In this document: positions 55,602 to 63,880 of the stretch, one piece after another
Layout of the letters: each line of letters opens with the position of its first letter
Position numbering within the stretch: position 1 is the stretch's first letter
Assembly: GCA_036873755.1 (NCBI GenBank)
Contig: JAVTVY010018767.1
Span: 1 to 64,000, forward strand
Length of the DNA stretch: 64,000 bases
DNA from: Hanleya hanleyi
Lineage: Eukaryota; Mollusca; Polyplacophora; Lepidopleurida; Hanleyidae
Reading direction: 5' to 3'
The notes under the pieces: generated by a model
Told to the model about the DNA's origin: nothing
Database searches by the model: none
Seen by the model: the letters and a program-made list of their open reading frames with translations, nothing else
Translations under genes and position numbers: made by a program

Positions 55602-56318
55602 ATGGACAAACAGCAGCTGCCTCTGAACACAGCGTCTCCCAAAACGCGAAAAGCGCAAGTGGGCTTTGTGGTGATATTGCTAACCCTGCTGAGTGTGTTG
55701 TACGGAGGTGTGTTTTACGACGTAGCCTATGTCAGCACGTTACTTGACCAACTGAGAACACCAGCCACCAGTGAAACCGGTCTACAGATAGCACCAGTCA
55801 ACTCCGTGCGGAGCCCAGTCACCACCACACCCCGTGTACAAGCCACGTCGAGCTCCACACCTACACCAAGAACACCCACTACGTCTGAAGACCCACCGAA
55901 TTTCATCCCTCACAGTGAACACAGACAACGACGACCGACGTTGTACCCACCACCATCATCACTCGCAGTGAACAGACAACGACGACCGACGTTGTACCCA
56001 CCACCACCACTCCAGTTCACTCGTACGAAATTTACAAGAGCGGGTTACCACGACAGCGCATACAGCTCGAACCATGGACCCTCGGTGGCAGCATCCCTTC
56101 ACTTGCGTCATCGCAGGACCGACGGGCTCCGGCAAAACGCACTTCGTCAGGAAGCTCCTTCCACACACCGACAGCATGATCACCCAACCCATTGCCCGAG
56201 TCGTGTGGTGTTACGGAGAATGGCAGGAAGCGTATGCAGCAATGCCCCACATCACATTCGTGGAAGGCCTACCCTACCTGGCCGATTTGGAACCCGACAC
56301 CATGGTGGTTCTGGATGA
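55602..56318 (+). CDS. Ser/Thr/Pro-rich single-pass membrane protein (EL2)
   Basis: N-terminus (MDKQQLPLNTASPKTRKAQ) and transmembrane segment (VGFVVILLTLLSVLYGGVF) match EL1 (31067). The Thr/Pro-rich stalk includes a roughly 54-bp tandem duplication (RQRRPTLYPPP twice, about 55925-56005). Downstream of it the frame in use differs from EL1: the shared 'SYEIYKSGLPRQRI' peptide is encoded in another frame, and the frame given here runs 245 bp into the ATPase gene as a basic, probably artefactual tail. The true C-terminus is therefore uncertain; a small shift near 55900-56000 is likely. Confidence 0.6.
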   Translation: MDKQQLPLNTASPKTRKAQVGFVVILLTLLSVLYGGVFYDVAYVSTLLDQLRTPATSETGLQIAPVNSVRSPVTTTPRVQATSSSTPTPRTPTTSEDPPNFIPHSEHRQRRPTLYPPPSSLAVNRQRRPTLYPPPPLQFTRTKFTRAGYHDSAYSSNHGPSVAASLHLRHRRTDGLRQNALRQEAPSTHRQHDHPTHCPSRVVLRRMAGSVCSNAPHHIRGRPTLPGRFGTRHHGGSG

Positions 56319-56682
56319 TCTCATGGCGGAGACGGATGCGCGGGTCACCCAACTCTTTACCAAAGGCAGCCACCATCGACGGCTCAGCATCATCTACATT
56401 GTGCAGAATCTGTTCAGTAAAAACAAAGAACATCGCAACATCAGCTTAAATGCCCACTACCTGGTGGTCTTAAAAAACCCGAGAGATACCACTCAACTGC
56501 TGCACCTGGCGAGACAGATCTATCCCGGCCGCACATCGTTTGCGTTGGAAGCCTTTAAAGATGCCACAACCCCTCAGCACGGGTATATGCTCTTCGACCT
56601 CAAGCAAGCCACCCCCGACCACCTTCGACTACGGACCGGCATCTTTCCCGGAGAGGCCCACCACGTGTACATGCAAAAATAA
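56074..56682 (+). CDS. A32/FtsK-type DNA-packaging ATPase (EL2)
   Basis: 202 residues, intact. Walker A AGPTGSGKT at 14-22, Walker B MVVLDD at 77-82 and a sensor-type Asn in IYIVQNLF (107-114). Length and order are typical of the compact Polinton/virophage packaging ATPase. It is expected to pump the linear genome into the capsid. The start codon lies in the C-terminal part of the preceding membrane-protein gene. A GC-rich hairpin and AATAAA follow, ending this transcription unit. Unlike EL1, no catalytic residue is changed. Confidence 0.95.
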   Translation: MDPRWQHPFTCVIAGPTGSGKTHFVRKLLPHTDSMITQPIARVVWCYGEWQEAYAAMPHITFVEGLPYLADLEPDTMVVLDDLMAETDARVTQLFTKGSHHRRLSIIYIVQNLFSKNKEHRNISLNAHYLVVLKNPRDTTQLLHLARQIYPGRTSFALEAFKDATTPQHGYMLFDLKQATPDHLRLRTGIFPGEAHHVYMQK

Positions 56683-56744
56683 TGTAAACACACCCACAGT
56701 GGCTCCCCCAGCTGGAGTGTGTGTTTGATGATGGGGATAATAAA
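56682..56744 (+). terminator. Hairpin and poly(A) signal after ATPase (EL2)
   Basis: ACACACCC ... GAGTGTGTGT hairpin at about 56690-56722, then AATAAA at 56739-56744. Conserved with EL1. Confidence 0.6.
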
Positions 56745-56793
56745 AAGAATGAATACCACAGCATGGTTGACTTTGTCTCTGTTCTCTGAGGTA

Positions 56794-56803
56794 GATAAAA
56801 AGG
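56794..56803 (+). promoter_or_regulatory. TATA-like box of the late block (EL2)
   Basis: GATAAAAAGG, 41 bp before the ATG at 56835; identical in EL1. Confidence 0.55.
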
Positions 56804-56834
56804 GCAGAGTTGTGGGTTCTGGCATTAGTTGTAC

Positions 56835-57179
56835 ATGATGTCTGCGCGAGTACGGAAGCACGCTCCCACGCTCCGTGTATTGAAGACGGCCCCACCCGAG
56901 TTGGTCCGAACCATTGTACGCGGTGCGGACCCTGACCTTGTACGCTGTCTGTGCGAGATCGGGTACAACCTGTTAAAAGGCAACGTACCACTGACTCCGG
57001 CTCAGAAGACCAAGTTGGCCAAGCATAAGACAGGTCTCCAAACCTTAGTCCAGAAGCGGCTCCCTCAAACACAAAAGAAAAAGGTGTTACAGAAAGGCGG
57101 GTTTCTCGGGGCCATCTTAGCACCGTTGGCCGCTTCCGTGTTGGATCCAGTATTGGGTGGACTCTTCGGCCGACAATGA
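56835..57179 (+). CDS. Basic protein with Gly-rich hydrophobic C-terminus (EL2)
   Basis: 114 residues from the ATG-ATG start, intact. Motifs as in EL1: LRVLKTAPPELVRTIVRGA, GNVPLTPAQKTKLAKHKTGL, the basic QKRLPQTQKKKVL and FLGAILAPLAASVLDPVLGG. The central 'GNVPLTPAQK' block is typical of a small protein found beside capsid genes in many Polintons. Stop is 14 nt before the next gene's ATG. Confidence 0.82.
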   Translation: MMSARVRKHAPTLRVLKTAPPELVRTIVRGADPDLVRCLCEIGYNLLKGNVPLTPAQKTKLAKHKTGLQTLVQKRLPQTQKKKVLQKGGFLGAILAPLAASVLDPVLGGLFGRQ

Positions 57180-57193
57180 ACCACACGAAAAAA

Positions 57194-58006
57194 ATGGTCC
57201 TCGTAGGACCACGGTTCCTTCAAAACCTCCAATCGCCCTACCCTGTCCTACCTACGGTGAAGACCATAAACACCCTCGATGGAGAGATGCAACAGATCTT
57301 ACAGAGACCAGGCTAGGGTTAAGCGACAGTGAGAAAGTACAACGGTACAATGAGACGCTTCAACGGTACATGACGTTCATGGACCAATACAAAACCTTCT
57401 CTACCCCACCACCACCACGTGACACACCGCCGACCTCAGCACCGCTCCAACAGCCGACATTACCAGGGGTAGCACCCACAGCCCCACAGGGGTGGAAGAC
57501 GAAGTGCTGAAGAGTGTACCTGCATCGTTCAAGAAACAAGCTGGCCTGGTATTACAACGGATGAAACAGAATCCTAACATGACTTGGAATGATAAAGGCG
57601 AACTCCTGGTACAGAATCAGGTGGTCCCCGGCACCCACATGACGGATTTATTGAATGACCTGATGCGTAAACGCAGATCGCACACGGATCCTCGAGGATG
57701 GGAGGTCTTCGCTCAAGGCTTGAAAGACATGCATGTACCACAGGAATTGGTGGGGAACCCCACCGCTGGGCCTTTATGCAGCGAACCCAGCAATCGCCGA
57801 GTGGCCCACTACCTTCTTGGGAATCCGAATGGGAACCGGAGTCACCCCCCAAAACACCACCACCACAACGAGCACCTTCTTTTCAGGCCTTTAAAAAACC
57901 ACCCTCGATCAGGACACCCCACATCTCCAGAGCCGTGACACGTAGCAAGTCACCGCGACGAACACGACGCCGGACACAACCGCCCAAGGCCTGGAACACC
58001 TATTAA
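57194..58006 (+). pseudogene. Conserved Polinton late protein, multiply frameshifted (EL2)
   Basis: Starts MVLVGPRFLQNLQSPYP at 57194. A 4-bp CTAG insertion relative to EL1 near 57312 brings a TAG and shifts into the frame that carries SDSEKVQRYNETLQRYMTF. A second frame change near 57490, shared with EL1, leads to LKSVPASFKKQAGLVLQRM and WEVFAQGLKDMHVPQELVGNP. A one-base loss in a C-run near 57762 moves to the third frame (HRWAFMQRTQQSP) and the basic tail (SRAVTRSKSPRRTRRRTQ) ending at 58006. The first and third lesions are private to EL2. Function unknown; probably a virion or assembly protein. Confidence 0.75.
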
Positions 58007-58008
58007 AA
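58001..58008 (+). promoter_or_regulatory. TATA-like box of penton gene, overlapping upstream stop (EL2)
   Basis: TATTAAAA, 32 bp before the ATG at 58040; TAA stop at 58004-58006 inside. Confidence 0.6.
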
Positions 58009-58039
58009 CCAACAGCAGCAGCAGGACAGCTCAGTCGCC

Positions 58040-58828
58040 ATGTTTTACCTCGCCCTACCCAGTAACAGTTCGCTGGATGTGTTTCCTGACAACACCGTGG
58101 CCAAGTACGTCACCCAGTTATCGCAACCGTTGCATTTACCTGGACGATGGGAATGTGGCCTCGTGGATATCCAATACCCTTACTCGTTGTACAACGTGCG
58201 AGCCAATGAAGTGTGGTACGAGGTGACCTACGAAGGCAAAAACACCCGACTCACCCTCCCCGAAGGCCAATACGATACCCCCAAGGAGTTCATGGGTGGG
58301 CTGACAAGACTGTTGCATTATAAGGCTCTACGGGAGGGCACGAATACTTCAAAACCCATCAAATCCTTTCCCTTCAAGAATCACGTGGACTTCGATTACA
58401 ACGCGCACAACGACAAGGCACAGCTTATCGTCACCGCCAACGCGAGTGTCGTACTGAGTCCTATCCTACAGCAAATGCTGGGTTTCGATCTACGGACGTT
58501 CGCTGGTCCCACTGCCCACCAAGGCGAGATCCCGATGGATATGAAGTCGGGTATGTACGGACTCTACGTCTACTCGGACGTGGTGGACAACCACATCGTG
58601 GGCGATATCAACACACCTCTGTTACGGGTGGTCCCCATTAAAAAGACGTATGGAGATCAAGTCACCCACAGTTTCACCCACATGCTCTACTTGCCCGTAC
58701 GACAAACCGACATCAACATTATCACGGTGGATATAAGAGATGACACGGGACGACCGGTGGCATTCGAACGCGGGAAAGTGGTGCTGACACTTCATTTTCG
58801 ACAAGCACGTGCTCCCCACTTTGCATAA
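58040..58828 (+). CDS. Penton / minor capsid protein (EL2)
   Basis: 262 residues, intact. Opens MFYLALPSNSSLDVFPDNT, then LPGRWECGLVDIQYPYSLY, FPFKNHVDFDYNAHNDKA, ILQQMLGFDLRTFAGPT, GMYGLYVYSDVVDNHIVGD and a final beta-rich segment. These blocks identify the single-jelly-roll vertex protein of Polintons, expected to form pentamers at icosahedral vertices. The stop overlaps the next start (TAATG), suggesting coupled translation of the core protein. Confidence 0.94.
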   Translation: MFYLALPSNSSLDVFPDNTVAKYVTQLSQPLHLPGRWECGLVDIQYPYSLYNVRANEVWYEVTYEGKNTRLTLPEGQYDTPKEFMGGLTRLLHYKALREGTNTSKPIKSFPFKNHVDFDYNAHNDKAQLIVTANASVVLSPILQQMLGFDLRTFAGPTAHQGEIPMDMKSGMYGLYVYSDVVDNHIVGDINTPLLRVVPIKKTYGDQVTHSFTHMLYLPVRQTDINIITVDIRDDTGRPVAFERGKVVLTLHFRQARAPHFA

Positions 58829-59232
58829 TGAAAGTACCTTACGAGTGCGATGCACGCAGCTATATGGTCTATTATGCCCAACAGGCCGGTGGTGGCTTTC
58901 CGGTCTTTAGCGGTGCACGCATGCAACGAGGACATGGGCTGGGGAACATACTCGGCAGCATCGTCAAAACGTTCCTGCCCTTGGTGACGCGCGGGGTGAA
59001 AGCAATCGGCAAACAAGCGGTACGCAGTGGACTGCAAGTGGCCGGTGATGTCTTGGGGGGTACGGCACCCAAAGAAGCCTTGACACGGCGGTCCAAAGAA
59101 GCGGGAGGCGTCTTGGTGGCCAAAGCACACCGTACCGTAGGGAATAAAAGAGCTGCCCCACCGAAACCACGCACCAGTCGACGACCGACCCAGCGACGAC
59201 GCACATCGAAGACCCAGGATATGTTTTCTTAA
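58828..59232 (+). CDS. pX/pVI-like virion core protein (EL2)
   Basis: 134 residues, intact: MKVPYECDARSYMVYYAQQ, then RGHGLGNILGSIVKTFLPLV (amphipathic, about 34-53), a Gly/Ala-rich middle (AIGKQAVRSGLQVAGDVLGG) and a strongly basic tail (KPRTSRRPTQRRRTSK) ending in Phe-Ser. The layout matches Polinton homologues of small adenoviral core or membrane-lytic proteins, likely protease substrates. One-nucleotide overlap with the penton stop; the capsid ATG follows 3 nt after the stop. Confidence 0.85.
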   Translation: MKVPYECDARSYMVYYAQQAGGGFPVFSGARMQRGHGLGNILGSIVKTFLPLVTRGVKAIGKQAVRSGLQVAGDVLGGTAPKEALTRRSKEAGGVLVAKAHRTVGNKRAAPPKPRTSRRPTQRRRTSKTQDMFS

Positions 59233-59235
59233 AAC

Positions 59236-60535
59236 ATGTCCTTGATCCACACAGAGTCCTGCCCCTCCACCAACAGTGAATTTGATTTGTGGACCACAGA
59301 CCAGTGCCGAACAAGGATTATGGGTGAAGCATCTCCCGCTCTCCAGCATCAACGAAACAGAGTCCATCGAGTTCACCATCAGTAATGCGGATACGGCCTA
59401 TGTGGATTTAGCCCATACACACTTGTATGTGAAAGCCAAGGTCGTCAATGGGGATGGCTCCAGAATCACCCAAGCTGCAACGGTGGGCCCGACGAATCTC
59501 TGGCTGCACTCGATGTTTCAACAGGTGGATATATTTCGCAGCGACAAACTCATCAGTGACTCGACCAACACGTACCCCTATCGAGCCTACATCGAGACAA
59601 TGTTGTCGTATGGCCGAGAGGCTAAAAAATCTCAGCTGACAGCCGCTTTATTCTACCAGGACACACCCGAGCACATGGACACGGTGGACAATGTGGGATA
59701 TAACAAACGGAAGGCTTTCACTGCGAACGGTGCCTCGGTGGATCTCATGGGTCGACTACACGCAGGCATGTTCATGCAAGACCGGTACCTCTTGAACAAG
59801 ATCCACATCAAAATCCGACTGATACGGGCGCCTCCGACCTTCGCCTTGATGGCCACTAACGTAGATGGGCATGCAGCTGACTATAAGATTGTTATCCAAG
59901 ACGCAGTCCTGTATGTCCGAAAAGTGAAACCGAATTCAGCCGTTCAATTGGGACACATGAAAGCCTTGGAAACAAAACCAGCCCAGTACCCTATCCGACG
60001 TGTACAAACCAAAGTGTTCTCTGTGCCTGCTGGAAATATGGGCGCCAACAAAGAAAACCTGTTCCTGGGGGAACTACCCAAGCGATTGATCCTGGCCTGT
60101 GTGGAAAATACCAGTTTCAGCGGAGCCTACCCAGAGAATCCGTTTGACTTTAAACATTTCGGCATCAATTTTGTGGCCCTGCATGTGGATGGACAACAGG
60201 TCCCAGCCACGGCCTTAACACCGAACTTTGGGCGTAGGAATTTCATTCGAGCCTATCAGAGCATGTTTACAGCCACCGGTCAAATCAACCAGGACGAAGG
60301 GAATTTGATCAGTCGGGAGGACTACGCGAACGGATACACGTTGTTCTGTTTCGATCTGACCCCCACCTTAGAGAACGACCATCAGCTGGCCCTAGCCAAG
60401 CAAGGCAATTTACGGTTGGAAATCCACTTTGCACGAGCCCTGGGGACCACCGTCAATGTGATCTGCTACGCCGAGTTTGACAACATCATTCAAGTGGACA
60501 AGGCGCGCAACGTCCTGTGTGACTTTTCCACCTAA
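59236..60535 (+). CDS. Major capsid protein, double jelly roll; N-terminal frame disturbed (EL2)
   Basis: The ATG at 59236 (MSLIHTESCPSTNSEFDLW) matches EL1 but is one frame away from the long frame that starts at about 59306 (LWVKHLPLSSINETESIEFT) and runs open to 60535. A one-base change near 59290-59310 is implied; without it only a GTG at 59276 could open the long frame. The body is complete at about 410 residues: ADTAYVDLAHTHLYVKAKV, MGRLHAGMFMQDRYLL, QYPIRRVQTKVFSV, NFVALHVDGQQVPA, GYTLFCFDLTPTLENDHQ and VICYAEFDNIIQVD. This is the hexon-like trimeric capsomer. Protease ATG follows one nucleotide after the stop. Confidence 0.92.
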
Positions 60536-60536
60536 C

Positions 60537-61040
60537 ATGGATACAGACCAGATAACCACCGTGCTGGAGAATGACCCAGGGACACGTATGGTCTTTCAAG
60601 GGGTGTTCGCCCGAGATGTGTTCCCATTAGACCGTGTGTATCCTGCTGCATACGTTCTCAACACGGACCCGATGGATCGGCCCGGTGAACATTGGGTGGC
60701 CGTGTACTTGACAGAACAGCAGGGCGAATACTTTGACCCGTACGGCCTGCCACCCCTCCATCCCGATTTAACAGACTTCATGGATCAAGGTACAGAGACG
60801 TGGTGTTGGAAAAGTCAAACGTCGCAAAGCCTGGCCAGTAGCGTGTGCGGACAATATTGCTTGTTTTACCTGTACCATCGATGCCGGGGAAGGATCTTAT
60901 CTACCATCGTACAGATGTTTGACGAGTACCCCAAGGCACATGCGCAGAGTGACGATATTTCAACCCCGCACCCACCCCATCAGACGCCCCCTGACATAGG
61001 CTTCACATTGATACCTCACTCGATCCAATCGGCCCACTAG
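60537..61040 (+). CDS. Adenain-like cysteine protease with TIR-derived tail (EL2)
   Basis: 167 codons. Catalytic His52 (GEHWVAVYL), Asp67 (EYFDPYG), oxyanion Gln97 and Cys104 (SSVCGQYCLFY) are all present, in the order and spacing of the adenovirus protease/Ulp1 clan. After 'MFDEYPKA' (about residue 134) the sequence stops matching EL1 and reads into the right TIR (HAQSDDISTPHPPHQ to the stop at 61038-61040), so the last roughly 25 native residues are lost. The join is at an ACATGCGCAG motif, i.e. inside a TIR unit. No poly(A) signal follows, unlike EL1. Catalysis may survive; folding is uncertain. Confidence 0.9.
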   Translation: MDTDQITTVLENDPGTRMVFQGVFARDVFPLDRVYPAAYVLNTDPMDRPGEHWVAVYLTEQQGEYFDPYGLPPLHPDLTDFMDQGTETWCWKSQTSQSLASSVCGQYCLFYLYHRCRGRILSTIVQMFDEYPKAHAQSDDISTPHPPHQTPPDIGFTLIPHSIQSAH

Positions 61041-62366
61041 TGGCTCCCCTAGATCCCAAAACGTCTATTTCCATACACTTTGTCTATTGCGCATGCGCAG
61101 AATGACGATATTCCTACCCCACATCCATCCCATCGGTTGCCCCTCACATAGGCTTCACATTGATACCTCACTCGACCCCATCGGGCCATTAGTGGCCCAC
61201 CTAGATCCCAAAACGTCCACCCCGTATGGACCTATACACCCATAGCCATGCAGTATAGGCCTATGGGCCTACCCAGGCCTCGGTGACTTTTTCCAAAAAA
61301 TTCACCGTTTCGCTCCGGGACCCTTCCCATCGTGTTCTAAATGACGAGACGTGAAAAACAAATCCAAGCAAGTGTGAATTTCCCAGGTTGGACCTATACC
61401 CCCCATGGTCAGCCTATGGGCCTATATACAGACCTTGGTGACTTTTCCCAAAAATTTCACCGATTCGCTCCGGGACCCTTTCCATTGTCATTTTCTTGGC
61501 GAGACGAGAAAAACGCGACCCCACAAGCCATAGTAAAGCCCACGAAAAAAATTTGACCATCCCCATACCCCATACAGGCATTTTCCCTTATATTGTATAA
61601 TACAGACCCCTATTGTAGAGGTAAAGTCCGTGTTCCGTTTTTTTTATATTTTCGGAAAACAATCCTAATTTTACATGCACCCACCCCATTGACTTGATAG
61701 GCAGGTCCCAATAATCCCGGGGCCCGATATTAGCCCTTTTGGCTAGAGTTGATAGGGGTTTTCCCCTATTTTAGGGGTGAAGTCCGTATTCCGCTTTTTT
61801 TATATTTTCGGGAAAAAATCATAATTTTACATGCACCCACCCCATTGACTTGATAGGCAGGTCCCGATAAGCCCGGGGACCGATATTAGCCCTTTTGGCT
61901 AGAGTTGATAGGGGTTTTCCCCTAGTTTAGGGGTAAAGTCCGTGTTCCGCTTTTTATATTTTCGGGAAAAAATCCTAATTTTACATACACCCACCCATGA
62001 CTGGATGCCCCTTCACGAATGCTTCACTTTGATACCTCACTCGACTCATTCGGTCCACTAGGGACCCACCCCTGTCACAAAACGTCTATTCCCATACTCT
62101 TTTTAGGCATTCCCCGTATACATTAACATTGGAAGTCACTTGGTTGACATGGGACTACGTTCTGTCCGCGGAGGAATACAAAGGTTACAGGTTGCCGGAA
62201 GTACTTTTGACCTCCACGTGACCTTGAGCTGGTGGCGCCACCTGGCGCCCCAGGCGCCCCAGAGGTGAAAGGCGATGGGGCGTCCCCTATACCTTTAACC
62301 TGGAAAAAGGGGACCAAGAGTTACCTCCCTGGAAAATAAGAATGGATCGAGTTGCTCCCTACTACT
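60938..62366. repeat. EL2 right terminal inverted repeat
   Basis: About 1.43 kb, reverse complement of 49857-51338, starting within the protease frame and ending ...GCTCCCTACTACT. It contains TGCGCATGCGCA at 61088-61099 and TCCGCGGAGGAATAC at about 62165. Confidence 0.95.
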
Positions 62367-62372
62367 TCTGTT
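62367..62372. repeat. EL2 target-site duplication, right (TCTGTT)
   Basis: Identical to 49851-49856. Confidence 0.93.
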
Positions 62373-62427
62373 TTATTGTGCTTTCGTAGAATGCTGCAGC
62401 TTTAGTGTGTATTATCACATGTATATA

Positions 62428-62594
62428 GTACACGCTTAAAACTAAAGTGTTGAAACTTACTCGTAAAGTGTTGAAATAACCCTTTAAGTGTATCCACAGG
62501 GACAACACTTAAAGAGCAGTGCCTGTGGACACACTTAAAGGGTTATTTCCACACTTTGCGAGTAAGTTTTAGCACTTCAATTTTAAGCGTGTAC
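62428..62594. mobile_element. Short fold-back (hairpin) element
   Basis: 167 bp that folds on itself: GTACACGCTTAAAACTAAAG at the left pairs with the end AATTTTAAGCGTGTAC, and CCCTTTAAGTGT with ACACTTAAAGGG. The loop is about 20 bp (GACAACACTTAAAGAGCAGT). MITE-like; no obvious target duplication. Confidence 0.75.
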
Positions 62595-63323
62595 TTTCAA
62601 TTCGTTCGTAAGTAGTTCTATACATGTATATGTTAGGGCTAAGGGGTTGAAACTTTCCACACAAAATATTTGGGCTAAAGTCTGCAAGAAAATGAGAGAA
62701 TCCAACATGACCGCATCTTTGTCGCAAGTATTCTGTTCATTTTTCTGCTACAACATGATGGACTGTGATGAAGAATGACTAAGCCAGGCGAAATGATTCA
62801 GTTTCATGTCTTTGTAGGCAAGGAAAAGGCCCGGACAGACAAAGAACATGTTAAACAACCGACATGATGAGGAATCAATGTGGTCGTCAGTTTGAATTTT
62901 CCCATGATACTCATAGAACTGAATTGGAGCGGCAAACAAGAGACTTATGGGCTACAATATACGTCCCTGCATGCCTAAGTATAGCGCTTTGAAAAAATAT
63001 TGTATAAACTAGAATTTGACTTTGATAAAATACTAGTAGGCCAAGGTCAAGCAATTTGGATAGACTTCTAGTCAATCACCAGTTGCATATGTAATATGAA
63101 TTTCACCAATACTCAAATTTGACCAGATAAAATAGATCAAGGTCAGCCATCTTCACTTGGCTTCTGACCCATCGCCCGTTTGCATATGTAATATGAAATT
63201 AGAAAGCCTGGCTATATTCCTTCAAGAGATATTGTGTTAACAAGCTAGATGTATAGACAGACGGACGGACGGACCAAGCAGATGATACCTTTGGGCCTAA
63301 CTCGGCAGAGGGGTGAAAATCAG
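62595..63323. other. Host interval without recognised features
   Basis: AT-rich. Contains two diverged copies of 'GCATATGTAATATGAA' (about 63086 and 63183) and a GACG run near 63258. No gene supported. Confidence 0.5.
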
Positions 63324-63880
63324 TAGGCTTTGTAGATACTGTTAATGTCCAAACGCCCGTTAATGTCCAAATTGGACATTAACACGCAACGAGTGCGTGT
63401 TAATGTCCCACGTAGGACAATAAGACGCCAGCATGAATGTTATCGTCCAAACTTTGGACATTAGCGGTCGATATGTATCACTTCGACTGTTATTGTCCTA
63501 AAACAGTCCCGCCTCTGTTCCAAAATTTCATTGAGACCATTTATCGCGCGCCTACAAGAAATGTGTTGATCGCGCGTCGTTTTGAAGAAACTGAAAGTGT
63601 TAATACATCCATCTTACACTACGAGAATCGATATGACCACAAGATATTGAATTAGTGATAAAACGAACTACGGACTATGGACTGTTAGGACATTAAGACG
63701 CAACTTGTACATATTGAAAAAAAATCAGTTGCAGGTCGACCGCTAATGTCCAAATTTGCCCTAGGACAATAAGAGGCGGTTAATGTCCAAACTTAGGACA
63801 TTAACACGCACTCGCTGCGTGATAATGTCCAATTTGGACATTAACGGGCGTTTGGACAATAACAGTGTCTACAAGGCTTA
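63324..63880. mobile_element. MITE with nested palindromes, about 557 bp
   Basis: Inverted arms of about 140 bp: TTTGTAGATACTGTTAATGTCC at the left matches the end GGACAATAACAGTGTCTACAAG in reverse. Arms are themselves made of small palindromes (TTAATGTCCAAATTGGACATTAA). Possible TA target duplication at the outer ends. A 72-codon interior frame is not recognisable. Confidence 0.75.

Larger units (their letters stand above)
49857..62366 (+). mobile_element. Polinton/Maverick element 2 (EL2), 12.5 kb, with intact ends
   Basis: Both ends are clean: AGTAGTAGGGAGCAACTCG at the left and its reverse complement at the right, flanked by the perfect 6-bp duplication TCTGTT. Polinton integrases make 6-bp duplications and the termini start with AG. 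Gene set and order are as in EL1, plus an extra PC4-like gene at the left. Integrase, ATPase, penton, basic protein and core protein frames are intact. The late protein, the capsid N-terminus and two PC4-like genes are damaged, and the protease tail is replaced by TIR sequence. No DNA polymerase B. Confidence 0.97.

Noticed and set aside
59276..59278. GTG start for the EL2 capsid protein
   Set aside because: The conserved ATG at 59236 and matching N-terminal peptide in EL1 indicate a frameshift after a normal start. GTG initiation is unlikely in an animal host.
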